Below, one piece after another: positions 17,739 through 27,318 of a stretch of 64,000 nt of DNA. A program made the translations under genes and the position numbers. This stretch comes from Bacillaceae bacterium JMAK1 (lineage in GTDB: Bacteria > Bacillota > Bacilli > Bacillales > Marinococcaceae): positions 806,001 through 870,000 of the forward strand of contig JIBW01000002.1 of the NCBI GenBank assembly GCA_012970285.1. Reading direction: 5' to 3'. The notes beneath the pieces were generated by a model. It searched no databases, was not told the origin of the DNA, and worked only from the letters and a program-made list of their open reading frames with translations. The first letter of the stretch is position 1. The number at the start of each line of letters is the position of its first letter.

Positions 17739-18857
17739 ATGAAAATTATTCTACCTGGTATCGCGATGATTGCCGTCGTTTATGCCTTTGCTCGTTTTAG
17801 TTTTGGCTTGTTTTTACCAAACATCACATCTTCAATCGGAATCACTGAAAGTCAGGCGGGCATTGCAAGTTCAGCAGCTTACGTTTCTTACACTCTTGCA
17901 CTCCTATTCTCCTCATTTTCACTCAAGAAGTTCGGGCAACTGCGTGTCATTCAACTCGCAGGGCTAAGCGCAGTAATCGGCTTAGTAGGCATTGCGTTTT
18001 CTTATAACTTCTACGTATTACTCATGAGTACATTTATCGCTGGTATAGGCAGTGGTCTTGCTTCACCAGCATTTAGTCAGGTGGCGACCACTGCGTTTAC
18101 AGGACCAATCAAGGATCGCGCGAATACGTGGATTAATAGCGGTACAAGTTTCGGACTCGTTTTGTCTGGTCCAATTGCGCTCTTATTTACAGAACAGTGG
18201 CGTTTTGCATTTATCTTGTTTGCTATCCTTGCGTTCGCTGTGCTGCTTTGGAACACATTCAGCATTCCAAAAACAGCGACCACAAGTAAAACTTCAACGC
18301 AGTCGTTATTTAAGTGGTCAACACTGACTAAAGCTAAACACTTAATCATCGCATCGATTATTATTGGCTTAGGCACAGCAATTTATTGGACCTTTTCTCG
18401 TAGTTTCTTAATTGCCGAGCATCAGATGACGACTAACGAGAGCATACTGTTTTGGATTACAATGGGCGCATTTGGAGTGGTTGGTGGGATTGGAGGCATG
18501 TTTATTGAAAAACTTGGCCTTGCATTCATCTACCGACTAACGCTTTTAGCATTGTCACTTGCCATCGCTATCTTAGCACTACCCTCAACGATCGCGATCT
18601 ATAGTTCAGCCATTGGGTTTGGAATTTCGTACATTCTAATTACCGGTATTTTAATTGTCTGGTCTACACGGCTTTTTTCAGTAGCTGCTGTTGGTGTAAG
18701 CCTTGCGTTTCTATCGCTTGGAATCGGGCAATCCATCGGTTCAGCAGTTGCAGGTGAATTGATTGTTCAATCGTCTTATACTATGAGCTTTCTACTCTTT
18801 GCTTTAATCACTTTCACTGGATTACTCGTACCGATTAGACGATCGCTTGCTAGTTAA
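17739..18857 (+). CDS. MFS transporter, YbfB/YjiJ-like
   Basis: A 372-residue integral membrane protein with about 12 hydrophobic helices. Its start (MKIILPGIAMIAVVYAFARF) and the FSFGLFLPNI stretch resemble the YbfB/YjiJ-type major facilitator group. ATG 17739 follows AAAGGAG; longer upstream frames run into tetR and are rejected. It is probably an exporter induced through the TetR protein encoded next to it. Substrate unknown. Confidence 0.8.
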   Translation: MKIILPGIAMIAVVYAFARFSFGLFLPNITSSIGITESQAGIASSAAYVSYTLALLFSSFSLKKFGQLRVIQLAGLSAVIGLVGIAFSYNFYVLLMSTFIAGIGSGLASPAFSQVATTAFTGPIKDRANTWINSGTSFGLVLSGPIALLFTEQWRFAFILFAILAFAVLLWNTFSIPKTATTSKTSTQSLFKWSTLTKAKHLIIASIIIGLGTAIYWTFSRSFLIAEHQMTTNESILFWITMGAFGVVGGIGGMFIEKLGLAFIYRLTLLALSLAIAILALPSTIAIYSSAIGFGISYILITGILIVWSTRLFSVAAVGVSLAFLSLGIGQSIGSAVAGELIVQSSYTMSFLLFALITFTGLLVPIRRSLAS

Positions 18858-18864
18858 AATCAAT

Positions 18865-18905
18865 AAAAAAATGAGCATTCCTTTTTAAAGGAAATGCTCA
18901 TTTTT
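18865..18905. terminator. Bidirectional terminator between MFS gene and sugar-acid operon
   Basis: AAATGAGCATTCC and GGAAATGCTCATTT form a long stem flanked by A and T runs, so it can serve both convergent units. Confidence 0.8.
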
Positions 18906-18909
18906 ACGA

Positions 18910-20076
18910 TCAAAAAGTTGGACCAATACGCCAAATTCCAAAATCATGTTGCTTAAAAATTTCCGCTTTCGTACGTTTCCCTGATGCAACCGTTGCAATT
19001 TCTTGCATCAACCTTTCACCCGCTTCTTCTATCGTTTCTTTCCCTTCAATAATGGTTCCTGTATTCACATCCATGTTATCATTCATCGTTTCAAACATTG
19101 ATGAATTTGTAGAAATCTTAATCACTGGTGCGATTGGCGAACCAGTTGGTGTTCCTCTACCACTTGTAAATAAAACAAGTTGCGCTCCTCCTGCTGTCAT
19201 GCCTGTAAGCTGCTCAATATCATGACCTGGAGTATCCATCCAAACTAAGCCTTTTTCAGATGGGCGTTCTGCATAACTTACGAGCTCATTAAGACGAGAG
19301 GATCCAGCTTTTGCTGCTGCTCCAAGTGACTTTTCTTCAAGGGTAGTGAGTCCTCCTTTTCGATTTCCAGGACTCGGGTTACCTGTACGAATATCGACAC
19401 CCATACTGAATGCACGATTTTCCATTGCTTCAATCACTTCATATACTCGTTTTGCGACATGATCATCTTTTGCACGTTCAGCAAGTAAATGCTCGGCACC
19501 AATTAACTCCGTCGTTTCTGCTAAGATTGACGTTCCTCCACTTTGTGCAATTCGATCACTCACATATCCGACAGCTGGATTTGCTGAAAGCCCAGAACAT
19601 GCATCAGAGCCTCCACACTCTGTTCCGACAATTAAATCCGAAAAACGAATGGGCTCTCGCTCAATCATTGATGCATCTTGAACAATTCGGGTGGCAATCT
19701 TTGCCGCTTCAGCAGTCGCTTGTAACGTTCCGCTATGATCTTGGATTGAAACGAGTTCAACCGGTTTGTCTGTTCGTTTCGCGATCTCATCAGCCACGCT
19801 TCGCCCTTGATGTGTTTCACAACCGAGTCCCATTACAACAACACCGTACACGTTCGGGTTCAGACCCATTCCTACATACGTTCGAAACGTTTGTTCATAG
19901 TCTACCCCTACTTGCGCACACCCATGTTGGTGGACAACAGAAACTGTACCATCAACAAGTTTTGTTACATTCATTGCCGCTTGAGTGGCACATACAATCG
20001 TAGGCAAAATCAATACGTGATTGCGTATTCCTACTGTACCATCAGTTCTTTTGTATCCGCTTAGTTTGTAATCCAT
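18910..20076 (-). CDS. UxaA-family dehydratase, large subunit
   Basis: A 388-residue protein matching the large C-terminal domain of altronate/galactarate dehydratases (also SuyB-type lyases): GYKRTDGTVGIRNHVLILPT at the start, HQHGCAQVG near 48, VGTECGGSDACSGLSANPA near 150 and FTSGRGTPTGSPIAPVIKI near 305. The cysteines in these motifs are the expected iron ligands. In many bacteria this is one chain with the SAF domain; here it is separate, overlapping the small-subunit gene by 35 bp. It probably dehydrates an aldonate to a 2-keto-3-deoxy acid. Exact substrate unknown. Confidence 0.85.
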   Translation of the reverse strand: MDYKLSGYKRTDGTVGIRNHVLILPTIVCATQAAMNVTKLVDGTVSVVHQHGCAQVGVDYEQTFRTYVGMGLNPNVYGVVVMGLGCETHQGRSVADEIAKRTDKPVELVSIQDHSGTLQATAEAAKIATRIVQDASMIEREPIRFSDLIVGTECGGSDACSGLSANPAVGYVSDRIAQSGGTSILAETTELIGAEHLLAERAKDDHVAKRVYEVIEAMENRAFSMGVDIRTGNPSPGNRKGGLTTLEEKSLGAAAKAGSSRLNELVSYAERPSEKGLVWMDTPGHDIEQLTGMTAGGAQLVLFTSGRGTPTGSPIAPVIKISTNSSMFETMNDNMDVNTGTIIEGKETIEEAGERLMQEIATVASGKRTKAEIFKQHDFGIWRIGPTF

Positions 20077-20359
20077 CGTTTACATCTCCCCTTCCTCGTT
20101 TTCCATCAACGTTATGAACATGCACATGCTCACCTGCTTGGATGTCACATGAAGCGACCCCGATGATCTCTCCGTACTTTATAATATCTGTACCTTCTGT
20201 AATTTCGACGATTGCAAACTTATGTCCAAATTCAATCCCATCTACAGTAAGAATCGTGACATCATCGAAACCATCGATTGCAACTTTATCAGAGACATTT
20301 AAGGTTGTAATCGCTGTAGCAACGTTATCTATTGGTCGCATTATGACGTGTGTTCGCAT
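20042..20359 (-). CDS. UxaA-family dehydratase, SAF-domain small subunit
   Basis: A 105-residue SAF-domain protein, with IMRPIDNVATAI at the start and KYGEIIGVASCDIQAGEHVHVHNV typical of the N-terminal domain of altronate/galactarate dehydratases and SuyA. ATG 20359 follows AAAGGGTG by 6 bp and is preferred over a GTG three codons upstream. It is translated just before, and overlaps, the large subunit. Confidence 0.85.
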   Translation of the reverse strand: MRTHVIMRPIDNVATAITTLNVSDKVAIDGFDDVTILTVDGIEFGHKFAIVEITEGTDIIKYGEIIGVASCDIQAGEHVHVHNVDGKRGRGDVNDGLQTKRIQKN

Positions 20360-20364
20360 CGTCT

Positions 20365-21771
20365 TCACCCTTTCACGAAAACCGTTTTCACTGATGTAAA
20401 AAATTCAATCGCTGCACGACCTTGTTCCCTTGAATGTGAACTAGAGCTTTTCATACCTCCAAACGGAGCTTGTAACTCAACGCCTGCGCTTTCCGCGTTG
20501 ACACGAATTAACCCCGCTTGCATATCGGTTATGAACGTTAACATTTCATGTATGTTGGTCGTGAAAATGGAAGCACTTAACCCATAATCTGAGTCATTTG
20601 CGAGTGCTATCGCTTCTTGTATACTCGATACACGAAAGAGTGCTAAAACAGGTCCGAAAATCTCTTCTTGAGCCAGTGACATCGAGTGATCAACATTTTC
20701 AAAAACGGTCGGCTCAACAAAATAACCATCTAATGAAGAAACACGGTTTCCACCTGCAAGTAGTGTGGCACCTTCTTTTTTTCCTTTATCGATTGCTTCT
20801 AACACTTTCTCAAATTGCGCTTTCGTCGCAAGCGGACCCATCCATGTGCTTGCTTCCAATCCATCTCCAATGGTTATCGCTTCTACCGCATGAAGAAGCT
20901 TTTCTTTGAATGCATCATACACATCTTCTTCCACAATGACCCGACTTGTCGCTGTACATTTTTGACCGGTTGATTTGAGACCACCGCTAATTGTCGCTTC
21001 AACGGCAACATCCAAATCTGCATCCTTCGTTACGATTACAGGATTTTTACCACCCATTTCTAGCTGGTACTTCGCACCACGCTCAAGTGCCGAGCGTCCA
21101 ATCTGTTTTCCTACTGCATTTGAGCCTGTAAATGTAATGGCAGAAACATGAGGGTGTTCGACAAGGGCTTTCCCGATTGCAGCCCCTTGTCCAGTCGCAA
21201 TATTCACGACACCATCAGGAAATTTTGCCGAGCGGAAACAAGCAATGACTTTTTGTGCAGTGACAGAAGCTTCTTCTGCTGGTTTTAAGATCACTGTATT
21301 TCCATAAGCAAGTGCCGGGGCGATTTTCCAAATCGGTATAGCAACTGGGAAGTTCCAAGGTGTAATAGCTCCGACCACACCCAATGGACAACGGGTCGTA
21401 TACATTAATGCATCGCTATCCGTTGATGGGATGACTTGACCGATTTCTCGCATTCCTTCACCGGCAAAGTAGCGTAAAATTGCAACACCACGTGCAGTTT
21501 CACCTTTTGCTTCTGCTAATGTTTTACCCATCTCTTTTGTCATCGTTATGGCGATGTCTTCTAATTGAAGTTGAAGTTCATCAGCCGCTCGATGTAAATA
21601 CATCCCCCGTTCTGGCGCAGGCAACTTTGCCCATCCAGAATGTGCATACTGTGCACGATCAACAATTTTCTCAAGCATCTCAACGGATAGATCTTCTACA
21701 TGTCCAACGACCTCAGTCGGTTTAGCAGGATTTACACTTTTGAACGTTGCTGCCGTTTTCATCTGTGTCAT
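20365..21771 (-). CDS. Aldehyde dehydrogenase, probable 2-oxoglutarate-semialdehyde (2,5-dioxopentanoate) dehydrogenase
   Basis: A 468-residue NAD(P)-dependent aldehyde dehydrogenase. [13 protein letters not shown] is near residue 140, then the GS motif FTGSNAVG, the general-base Glu in [11 protein letters not shown] and catalytic Cys in [11 protein letters not shown]. It resembles B. subtilis YcbD, the 2,5-dioxopentanoate dehydrogenase of glucarate catabolism. Its place between an FAH-family dehydratase and a sugar-acid dehydratase supports this reaction, giving 2-oxoglutarate. ATG 21771 is taken because AAGGAG precedes it. Confidence 0.85.
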   Translation of the reverse strand: MTQMKTAATFKSVNPAKPTEVVGHVEDLSVEMLEKIVDRAQYAHSGWAKLPAPERGMYLHRAADELQLQLEDIAITMTKEMGKTLAEAKGETARGVAILRYFAGEGMREIGQVIPSTDSDALMYTTRCPLGVVGAITPWNFPVAIPIWKIAPALAYGNTVILKPAEEASVTAQKVIACFRSAKFPDGVVNIATGQGAAIGKALVEHPHVSAITFTGSNAVGKQIGRSALERGAKYQLEMGGKNPVIVTKDADLDVAVEATISGGLKSTGQKCTATSRVIVEEDVYDAFKEKLLHAVEAITIGDGLEASTWMGPLATKAQFEKVLEAIDKGKKEGATLLAGGNRVSSLDGYFVEPTVFENVDHSMSLAQEEIFGPVLALFRVSSIQEAIALANDSDYGLSASIFTTNIHEMLTFITDMQAGLIRVNAESAGVELQAPFGGMKSSSSHSREQGRAAIEFFTSVKTVFVKG

Positions 21772-21772
21772 C

Positions 21773-22657
21773 TCAAACCAGCTCCTTTTTCGTTGCATGA
21801 TTACTATTTACCTTGTTCGATAACGTTCCAATTTTCGTAATTTCAATGTCAATTTGATCATTCTCCTGAAGTGTAAAATCATTATCAGGAACAACACATG
21901 TCCCCGTTAAAAGCACTGTGAAATCTTCAATTTCGTTGTCTTGTAATAAATAAGAAATAAGTTCTTCAGGTGTTCGTTTTAATTGCTTAAGACTTGCAGA
22001 ATCATTAAATAGTACCTCGCCATTGCGTGTTATTTTGCAATAGATCGTAAAGTCGCTAATATCAGTAACACTATCTACTAGAAGTAAAGCTGGTCCAATT
22101 GCACAAGAACGCTTCCACACTTTTGCTTGAGGAAGATACAGAGGATTTTCTCCTTCAATATCTCGACAACTCATATCATTTCCAATCGTATAACCAATCA
22201 GTGAGCCCTCACGATTCATGACCAGACCGAGCTCAGGTTCTGGAATCTGCCACGTACTATCTGTACGTAATGCTACAGCTTCGCCAGGCCCAACGGTTCT
22301 TAGTGGTGTCGCTTTAAAAAAGATCTCTGGGCGCTTCGCGTCGTACACCTTATCGTAAAACGTTGTCTGATTTCCCACTTCACCTGTCGCTTCATAGTTA
22401 CGCGCCTCACGACTGCGTTGATACGTAACACCCGCTGCCCAAACTTCTGAAAGCTCAAACGGAACGAGTAAATTTAATTGATCAAGTTCAACATGAACCT
22501 CTTCCCAACTTGGCATTTTATTACGAATCCAAGCAGATGAACCGCCACTAATGTCTAACAACTGACGCACCGTATCATAGGGTGCGATTTTAATCGCTTC
22601 ACCATTTACAACTGCAACATAGACAATCTGTTTCTCCAAAAAGCGTATGATTCTCAT
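21773..22657 (-). CDS. FAH-superfamily protein, probable 2-keto-3-deoxypentonate dehydratase
   Basis: A 294-residue fumarylacetoacetate hydrolase-fold protein. Motifs seen are [12 protein letters not shown] near 90, [14 protein letters not shown] near 118, a metal-binding [10 protein letters not shown] and [20 protein letters not shown]. This pattern resembles the subgroup that dehydrates 2-keto-3-deoxypentonates to 2,5-dioxopentanoate rather than cleaving C-C bonds. The adjacent semialdehyde dehydrogenase would take that product. ATG 22657 has AAAAGGAG upstream. Activity is inferred from motif and context. Confidence 0.75.
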   Translation of the reverse strand: MRIIRFLEKQIVYVAVVNGEAIKIAPYDTVRQLLDISGGSSAWIRNKMPSWEEVHVELDQLNLLVPFELSEVWAAGVTYQRSREARNYEATGEVGNQTTFYDKVYDAKRPEIFFKATPLRTVGPGEAVALRTDSTWQIPEPELGLVMNREGSLIGYTIGNDMSCRDIEGENPLYLPQAKVWKRSCAIGPALLLVDSVTDISDFTIYCKITRNGEVLFNDSASLKQLKRTPEELISYLLQDNEIEDFTVLLTGTCVVPDNDFTLQENDQIDIEITKIGTLSNKVNSNHATKKELV

Positions 22658-22679
22658 TTTCTTCACTCCTTTTCTTAGT

Positions 22680-23963
22680 TTAAGAAAGTAATTCTGGCAA
22701 CCATAGTGAAGTGGCTGGAATAAAAATAATGACCAATGTTAGTACAATAAGCAGTAACCAAAACGGGATGACTTCCTTAATAAAAACTTCAATTTTCACT
22801 TTCGTAATCGCTGCTGTTGTAAACATAATCGTTCCAATTGGAGGTGTGATCGTACCAATACTCAAACAAAGGATAAAGAATATTCCGAAATGAACAGGAT
22901 CAATTCCATACGTCTCAAGCATCGGTATAAAAATTGGCGTTAAGATGATGAGCATTACGTTTCCTTCCATGAACATTCCTACTATAAGTAAAAAGACAAA
23001 GATAATAAGTAAAAACAAAATCGGGTGATTAATTAAGCTTGTAATACTTGATGTTAGCGCTTGAGGCACTTGTTCTAACGTCAAAATCCAGCCGAATGCG
23101 GTCCCTGCAGCGATAATAATCATGACTGTAGCAATGATTTGTATCGATTCTTTTAATGCGAGCCATAAATCTTTGAAGGTCATTTCACGGTAAATAAAAA
23201 AGCCTATAATTAATGCGTACACAACAGCTATTGCTCCCGCCTCAGTTGGACTGAAAGCGCCTAAACGAATACCGCCAATAATTATAATTGGCAAAAGCAA
23301 AGCGAGCAGTGCATCTTTAGAAGCAACCAGTACATCTGTAACCTTTGGTCGCTCTTCCTTTACTTGCTCAAACCCACGCTTTTTTGCAGCAAAGTGTACA
23401 TAAATTAATAGAAAGACTGCGAGTAATAATCCTGGAATAATCCCCGCAATAAACAAATCACCAATTGAGACATTACCAACATATCCATACAGAATTAAGG
23501 CAATTCCTGGTGGTAAAATCGGAGTAATTAATGAACTTGTCGCTGTTAATGCTGCAGAAAAACCTGGTGCATAACCCTTTTTCACCATTTCAGGAACGAG
23601 GATTTTGGATTGCATAGCAGCGTCAGCAACATTGGATCCAGATAAACCACCAGTTAATACACTCATAGTGACGTTGACTTTCGCGAGTCCACCAGTAAGA
23701 TGGCCCGTCACAAGTTTTGCAAAGGTTAACATACGGCGTGTGATGCCTGTATAATTCATAAGTACGCCCGCGGTAATAAAGAACACAATGCCTAGCAATG
23801 GAAAAGACTCGACGCCACTAATCATCCGTTGGGTTAACGTTTCATTCATAAAACTGTCGTTCGTTAAAAAGTAAAGTAGTGAACCTCCAAGCATCGCATA
23901 CGCTACCGGTACATTTAGCAAGATCAACAAAAGGATGAGACTAACGATGAGAAGAATCGTCAT
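22680..23963 (-). CDS. dctM: TRAP transporter large membrane subunit (DctM type)
   Basis: A 427-residue polytopic protein with about 12 helices. It includes the family stretches GGLSGSNVADAAMQ and TATSSLITPILPPGIALILYG, and SIGTITPPIGTIMF near the end. ATG 23963 follows AAGGAG and gives the normal length; an upstream in-frame start would lie within dctQ. It overlaps dctQ by 23 bp. It forms the ion-coupled channel of a sugar-acid uptake system. Confidence 0.92.
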   Translation of the reverse strand: MTILLIVSLILLLILLNVPVAYAMLGGSLLYFLTNDSFMNETLTQRMISGVESFPLLGIVFFITAGVLMNYTGITRRMLTFAKLVTGHLTGGLAKVNVTMSVLTGGLSGSNVADAAMQSKILVPEMVKKGYAPGFSAALTATSSLITPILPPGIALILYGYVGNVSIGDLFIAGIIPGLLLAVFLLIYVHFAAKKRGFEQVKEERPKVTDVLVASKDALLALLLPIIIIGGIRLGAFSPTEAGAIAVVYALIIGFFIYREMTFKDLWLALKESIQIIATVMIIIAAGTAFGWILTLEQVPQALTSSITSLINHPILFLLIIFVFLLIVGMFMEGNVMLIILTPIFIPMLETYGIDPVHFGIFFILCLSIGTITPPIGTIMFTTAAITKVKIEVFIKEVIPFWLLLIVLTLVIIFIPATSLWLPELLS

Positions 23964-24453
23964 CTTGTACAGCTCCTTCCTCTTGCATAAACCAAGATTT
24001 ATCACGTCTAATAGCAACCGTAAGTAAGTGATACATTGCAAGTAAGCCACCTAAAGGAATGGCCACATAAATCAATTTAAAATCAATCCCTAAAACAGGT
24101 GTTACCTTCCAGTGGGTATCTATCATTAATAGAAATCCCCAATAAATAAAAACAACGGACGTGACCAGTATAAGAACAAACCATCGGAGCCATTGAATAA
24201 AGTGAAACCATTTCTTTGGCAACTTCCGAATAAAATAATCAATGCCTACATGTTCATTACGCTTCATCACTGAACTTATACCAATGAACGTAAGCCACAC
24301 GAACAACGCAAGTGAAATCTCTTCGCTCCATGTTAACGGTTGAGATAATACAAAACGAAAGAAGACATTGGAAGCAATAATAACGATGATTAAACTTAGA
24401 GCAATGGTTGCGATGACATCATCTACCTTTTCAATCATGCTTCGTATCTTCAT
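23941..24453 (-). CDS. dctQ: TRAP transporter small membrane subunit (DctQ type)
   Basis: A 170-residue protein with four hydrophobic segments, containing the family pattern FVLSQPLTWSEEISLALFVW near residue 35 and NEHVGIDYF. ATG 24453 follows AGGAGG by 7 bp, where the ribosome site overlaps the dctP stop. Confidence 0.9.
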   Translation of the reverse strand: MKIRSMIEKVDDVIATIALSLIIVIIASNVFFRFVLSQPLTWSEEISLALFVWLTFIGISSVMKRNEHVGIDYFIRKLPKKWFHFIQWLRWFVLILVTSVVFIYWGFLLMIDTHWKVTPVLGIDFKLIYVAIPLGGLLAMYHLLTVAIRRDKSWFMQEEGAVQDDDSSHR

Positions 24454-24455
24454 TT

Positions 24456-25466
24456 TCAATCCTCCTTAGGTCGCTCTTCCATAAGTTCCAACACATGTTC
24501 ATATAAACCAGGCGACCAGGCGGGCATTGAATCATAAAAAGGTTCAACTGCTTCTCGGAACAGTTCTTGGTCAACCTCATGGATGGTCATACCTTCATTT
24601 TTAAATGTTTCTAGAGCTTCTTTCTCTTCTTGTTCAGTAATTTCATGCGTGTACCTTGCCGCTTCTTCACTCGTTTCAGAAAGAATTCGTTCTAAATCTT
24701 CAGGCAAATCATCCATCATTCCAGTTCCTGTTACCCAAATACTCATCACTTTCATATGACCGGTTAATGTCAAATGACTCGTCACTTCATTGGTTCGAGT
24801 TCCTTGCAACACAGGCAAAGGATTCTCTGCTCCATCAATGACACCTTGTTGAAGTGATGCATACAAATCACCAAGTGGTAAAGGGGTTGGTGAGGCTCCA
24901 AGCGCATGGAATGCCCGTATATAAAGATTATTGTTAGGCACTCGTATTTTCATGCCTTGCAAATCTTCTGGTGTCGAGACCGGTGTTTTCGTCATCAGAT
25001 GTCGCTCACCATAAATCGTTTCTTTTCCTAACAATGCTAGTCCCATGTCATTGATGTCATTTTCTAAACCTTCATACCAATCCGTTGTTGTTAAATAGAG
25101 AAGATCATCAAACTCTTCCGCCAAATACGGGGCTGCTAAAATTCCTAGGTCCGGAACATAATCCATCAAAAAATCGTAAGCCGTAAACACAATGACATTG
25201 TTGCCTCTCATGGCAAGTTCAATCATGTCACTCTCGCCTCCAAGTTGAGAACTTGGATAGACATTTAGTTGCAAACGACCATCACTTTCTTCTTCAGCAA
25301 GTTCTGCCCACTTGCGCGCTTGCTGGTCTAGCGGTTCGCCGGGTTGATTTCCGTAAGCGATGTTAATCGTGTGCACATCTTGCTCAACTGCAGCGGATGT
25401 GCTTAAGGAACAACCTGATCCGATAAGGAGCATAGCACCTAAGACACTGACAAGCCCTCTTCTCAT
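24456..25466 (-). CDS. dctP: TRAP transporter solute-binding lipoprotein (DctP type)
   Basis: A 336-residue lipoprotein: MRRGLVSVLGAMLLIGSGC gives a basic n-region, hydrophobic core and lipobox. The body carries DctP features (YPSSQLGGESDMIELAMRG near 75, GMKIRVPNNNLYIRAFHALG near 170, the ligand-binding Arg in KIRVP, QQGVIDGAENPL near 215). It delivers a carboxylate substrate, probably a sugar acid, to DctQM. It is first in the operon, with a CcpA site and AraC-type repeats upstream. Confidence 0.92.
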   Translation of the reverse strand: MRRGLVSVLGAMLLIGSGCSLSTSAAVEQDVHTINIAYGNQPGEPLDQQARKWAELAEEESDGRLQLNVYPSSQLGGESDMIELAMRGNNVIVFTAYDFLMDYVPDLGILAAPYLAEEFDDLLYLTTTDWYEGLENDINDMGLALLGKETIYGERHLMTKTPVSTPEDLQGMKIRVPNNNLYIRAFHALGASPTPLPLGDLYASLQQGVIDGAENPLPVLQGTRTNEVTSHLTLTGHMKVMSIWVTGTGMMDDLPEDLERILSETSEEAARYTHEITEQEEKEALETFKNEGMTIHEVDQELFREAVEPFYDSMPAWSPGLYEHVLELMEERPKED

Positions 25467-25486
25467 TTCAATTAATCTCCCTTCAA

Positions 25487-25502
25487 AAGAAAACGCTTTC
25501 AA
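25487..25502 (-). promoter_or_regulatory. CcpA cre site upstream of dctP
   Basis: Read on the minus strand, TTGAAAGCGTTTTCTT matches the cre consensus WTGNAARCGNWWWCAW at all but one position. It lies 21 bp upstream of the dctP start, downstream of the likely promoter, where CcpA would block transcription in good carbon supply. Confidence 0.75.
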
Positions 25503-25527
25503 CATGTTTTATTTATGCTATCATGAA

Positions 25528-25570
25528 ATCATTACGCAATGATATTGCGATTTCTAGTGAAAAACTTGCG
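25528..25570. promoter_or_regulatory. TTGCG repeats and dctP promoter in the araC-dctP divergent region
   Basis: TTGCG occurs at 25545-25549 and 25566-25570 on the plus strand, exactly 21 bp apart, and at 25535-25539 on the minus strand inside the palindrome ATCATT-ACGC-AATGAT (25528-25543). The minus-strand copy also forms a -35 (TTGCGT) 17 bp from an AT-rich -10 for dctP. Spacing of two helical turns is typical of AraC-family half-sites. Confidence 0.5.
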
Positions 25571-25599
25571 TATTTTAATCTATTAAGGGAGAAGATTCT

Positions 25600-26442
25600 A
25601 TGGATGCGATCGTGAAAGAGTTTGATGAATCCAATGTTGTTCCATTTCACATGACTTTCCACCATACAAAAACAAAGTATGAAGAACTTCCACATCACTT
25701 ACATGAATGGCACGAAATCTTTTTAGTTCATAAAGGGAAAAGCCGTTTTTTTATTGATGATTTGTTTTATGACCTAGAACCTGGAGATATTGTTATTATT
25801 CCAAGCAATGTGATTCATTGTACTCAACCTGCTGATGGCGCTCTTTTCACGAGTTCCGCATTGTTTTTTTGTCCATCAATCCTTACCGGAAACAGTGATG
25901 TACTCACTGATTTATTCTCTTCTTCAAAGCTACAAAGAAAACATCGCTATCATCTAAGCGAAGAAAAGCAAAGTGAATTTCTAGAACTCTTAAATAAGCT
26001 TAATCGTGAAACCTCCACATCGGATCGCTATACAGGCGAAATGTCGGTCATACTCATCCAATCCATTGTGATCTTCTTAAGTCGACATTGTCATACGACA
26101 CCAAATGAGACGGCAGGTATGCCAGACTGGATTCATCATAGCCTTCACTATATTAATGATCATTTAGATGAAGAGATTGAACTCACACAACTCGCATCCG
26201 CCGCTTGTGTGCATCCAGCGTATTTTAGTAAGCGATTTAAAACGACGATCGGATTAACGTTTAGCGATTTTATTAAATCAAAGCGAATGATTAAAGCGAA
26301 AGAATTACTCCGGAACACCTCTTGCAGTGTACAAGACATTGCAGAACAGTGTGGTTATAAGAGCATGCCCCATTTCTTCAGAACGTTTCGCGCAACGACA
26401 GGCAAAACTCCTTCGGTATATCGTAAAATGAGCTTAAATTAA
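25600..26442 (+). CDS. AraC-family transcriptional regulator
   Basis: A 280-residue regulator. An N-terminal cupin sensor (residues about 25-90, HHLHEWHEIFLVHKG ... LEPGDIVIIPSNVIH) is followed by the paired helix-turn-helix region (about 180-280; LASAACVHPAYFSKRFKTT and VQDIAEQCGYKSMPHFFRTF). It is divergent from the TRAP/dehydratase operon and upstream of the SDR/FAH pair. It likely activates both arms in response to a sugar acid or keto-deoxy acid. Confidence 0.88.
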   Translation: MDAIVKEFDESNVVPFHMTFHHTKTKYEELPHHLHEWHEIFLVHKGKSRFFIDDLFYDLEPGDIVIIPSNVIHCTQPADGALFTSSALFFCPSILTGNSDVLTDLFSSSKLQRKHRYHLSEEKQSEFLELLNKLNRETSTSDRYTGEMSVILIQSIVIFLSRHCHTTPNETAGMPDWIHHSLHYINDHLDEEIELTQLASAACVHPAYFSKRFKTTIGLTFSDFIKSKRMIKAKELLRNTSCSVQDIAEQCGYKSMPHFFRTFRATTGKTPSVYRKMSLN

Positions 26443-26484
26443 GGTATCTTTTCGCTAAAATAAGCAATTCTATTCTCTATTTTG

Positions 26485-26504
26485 ATGTGCTACAGTAAGC
26501 ACAT
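26485..26504 (+). promoter_or_regulatory. Palindrome upstream of the SDR-FAH pair
   Basis: ATGTGCT and AGCACAT form perfect 7-bp arms around ACAGTA, 24 bp upstream of the SDR start. It may overlap a weak -10 (TACAGT) and could be an operator. Confidence 0.4.
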
Positions 26505-26528
26505 GATCAATAATGAGGAGGAAATCGT

Positions 26529-27290
26529 ATGCGCTTGCGTCAGAAAATTGCCATTATTACAGGCGGTGGTTCAGGTATTGGTCAACGTACAGCTATACGC
26601 TTTGCAAATGAAGGAGCAACTGTCGTTATCGCAGACATTGACCCTGAGAATGGCCAACAAACTGCCGATGTTCTTAAAGGAGATCAACGGTTTATTAGGA
26701 CCGATACGACAGACGCGAACTCTGTACATGAAATGGTCGAAAAGGTCATAGATGAATACGGGCGAATCGATGTCTTGTTTAACAACGCTGGAGTTAGTGG
26801 TGTTGGTCGATTGCATGAAGTCGATGAACATGACTGGGACCGTGTGATGAATATCAATGTGAAAGGCGTATTCTTGCCGTCGAAATCAGTGATTCCACAT
26901 ATGATAAAAGCAGAGTCTGGAGTTATTATTAATATGTCTTCTTGTATCGCAGAAATTGGTCTTGGAGAACGTGCATCCTACGCGACATCTAAAGGCGCAG
27001 TGCTATCATTAACGAAACAAATGCAAGTAGATTATGCCAAATACAACATTCGTGTTAACGCTCTGCTCCCTGGCACGATCATGACACCCTTTGTAGAAGA
27101 TTACTTATCTCGAGCAGAAGATCCCGACAAAGCAATTGCAAAGATAAAGACGCGCCAATTGTCAGGTGACCTTGGAAAGCCCGAAGATGTTGCCGATGCT
27201 GCACTTTTTCTTGCGTCAGATGATTCAAGATTTATGATGGGCTCACCACTCTATGTAGACGGAGGCGTCGTTTTTGGAAAGGACGCTTAA
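26529..27290 (+). CDS. SDR dehydrogenase, probable 2-keto-3-deoxy-acid 4-dehydrogenase
   Basis: A 253-residue classical SDR: TGGGSGIG near residue 12, an NAD-type Asp in VIADID near 36, FNNAGVS near 87, catalytic Ser in MSSCIAEIG and YATSK near 155. The ribosome site is GAGGAGG. It is paired with the FAH protein that follows by 28 bp, an arrangement known from L-rhamnonate/fuconate and pentonate pathways where a 2-keto-3-deoxy acid is oxidised at C4 and the 2,4-diketo product is hydrolysed. Substrate inferred from context. Confidence 0.78.
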   Translation: MRLRQKIAIITGGGSGIGQRTAIRFANEGATVVIADIDPENGQQTADVLKGDQRFIRTDTTDANSVHEMVEKVIDEYGRIDVLFNNAGVSGVGRLHEVDEHDWDRVMNINVKGVFLPSKSVIPHMIKAESGVIINMSSCIAEIGLGERASYATSKGAVLSLTKQMQVDYAKYNIRVNALLPGTIMTPFVEDYLSRAEDPDKAIAKIKTRQLSGDLGKPEDVADAALFLASDDSRFMMGSPLYVDGGVVFGKDA

Positions 27291-27318
27291 ACATGACTAG
27301 GACAGGAGATGAAGATTC

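Noticed and set aside
19410..20003. 197-codon plus-strand frame
   Set aside because: It is antisense to the well-supported UxaA-type large subunit and encodes a low-complexity His/Leu/Gln composition.
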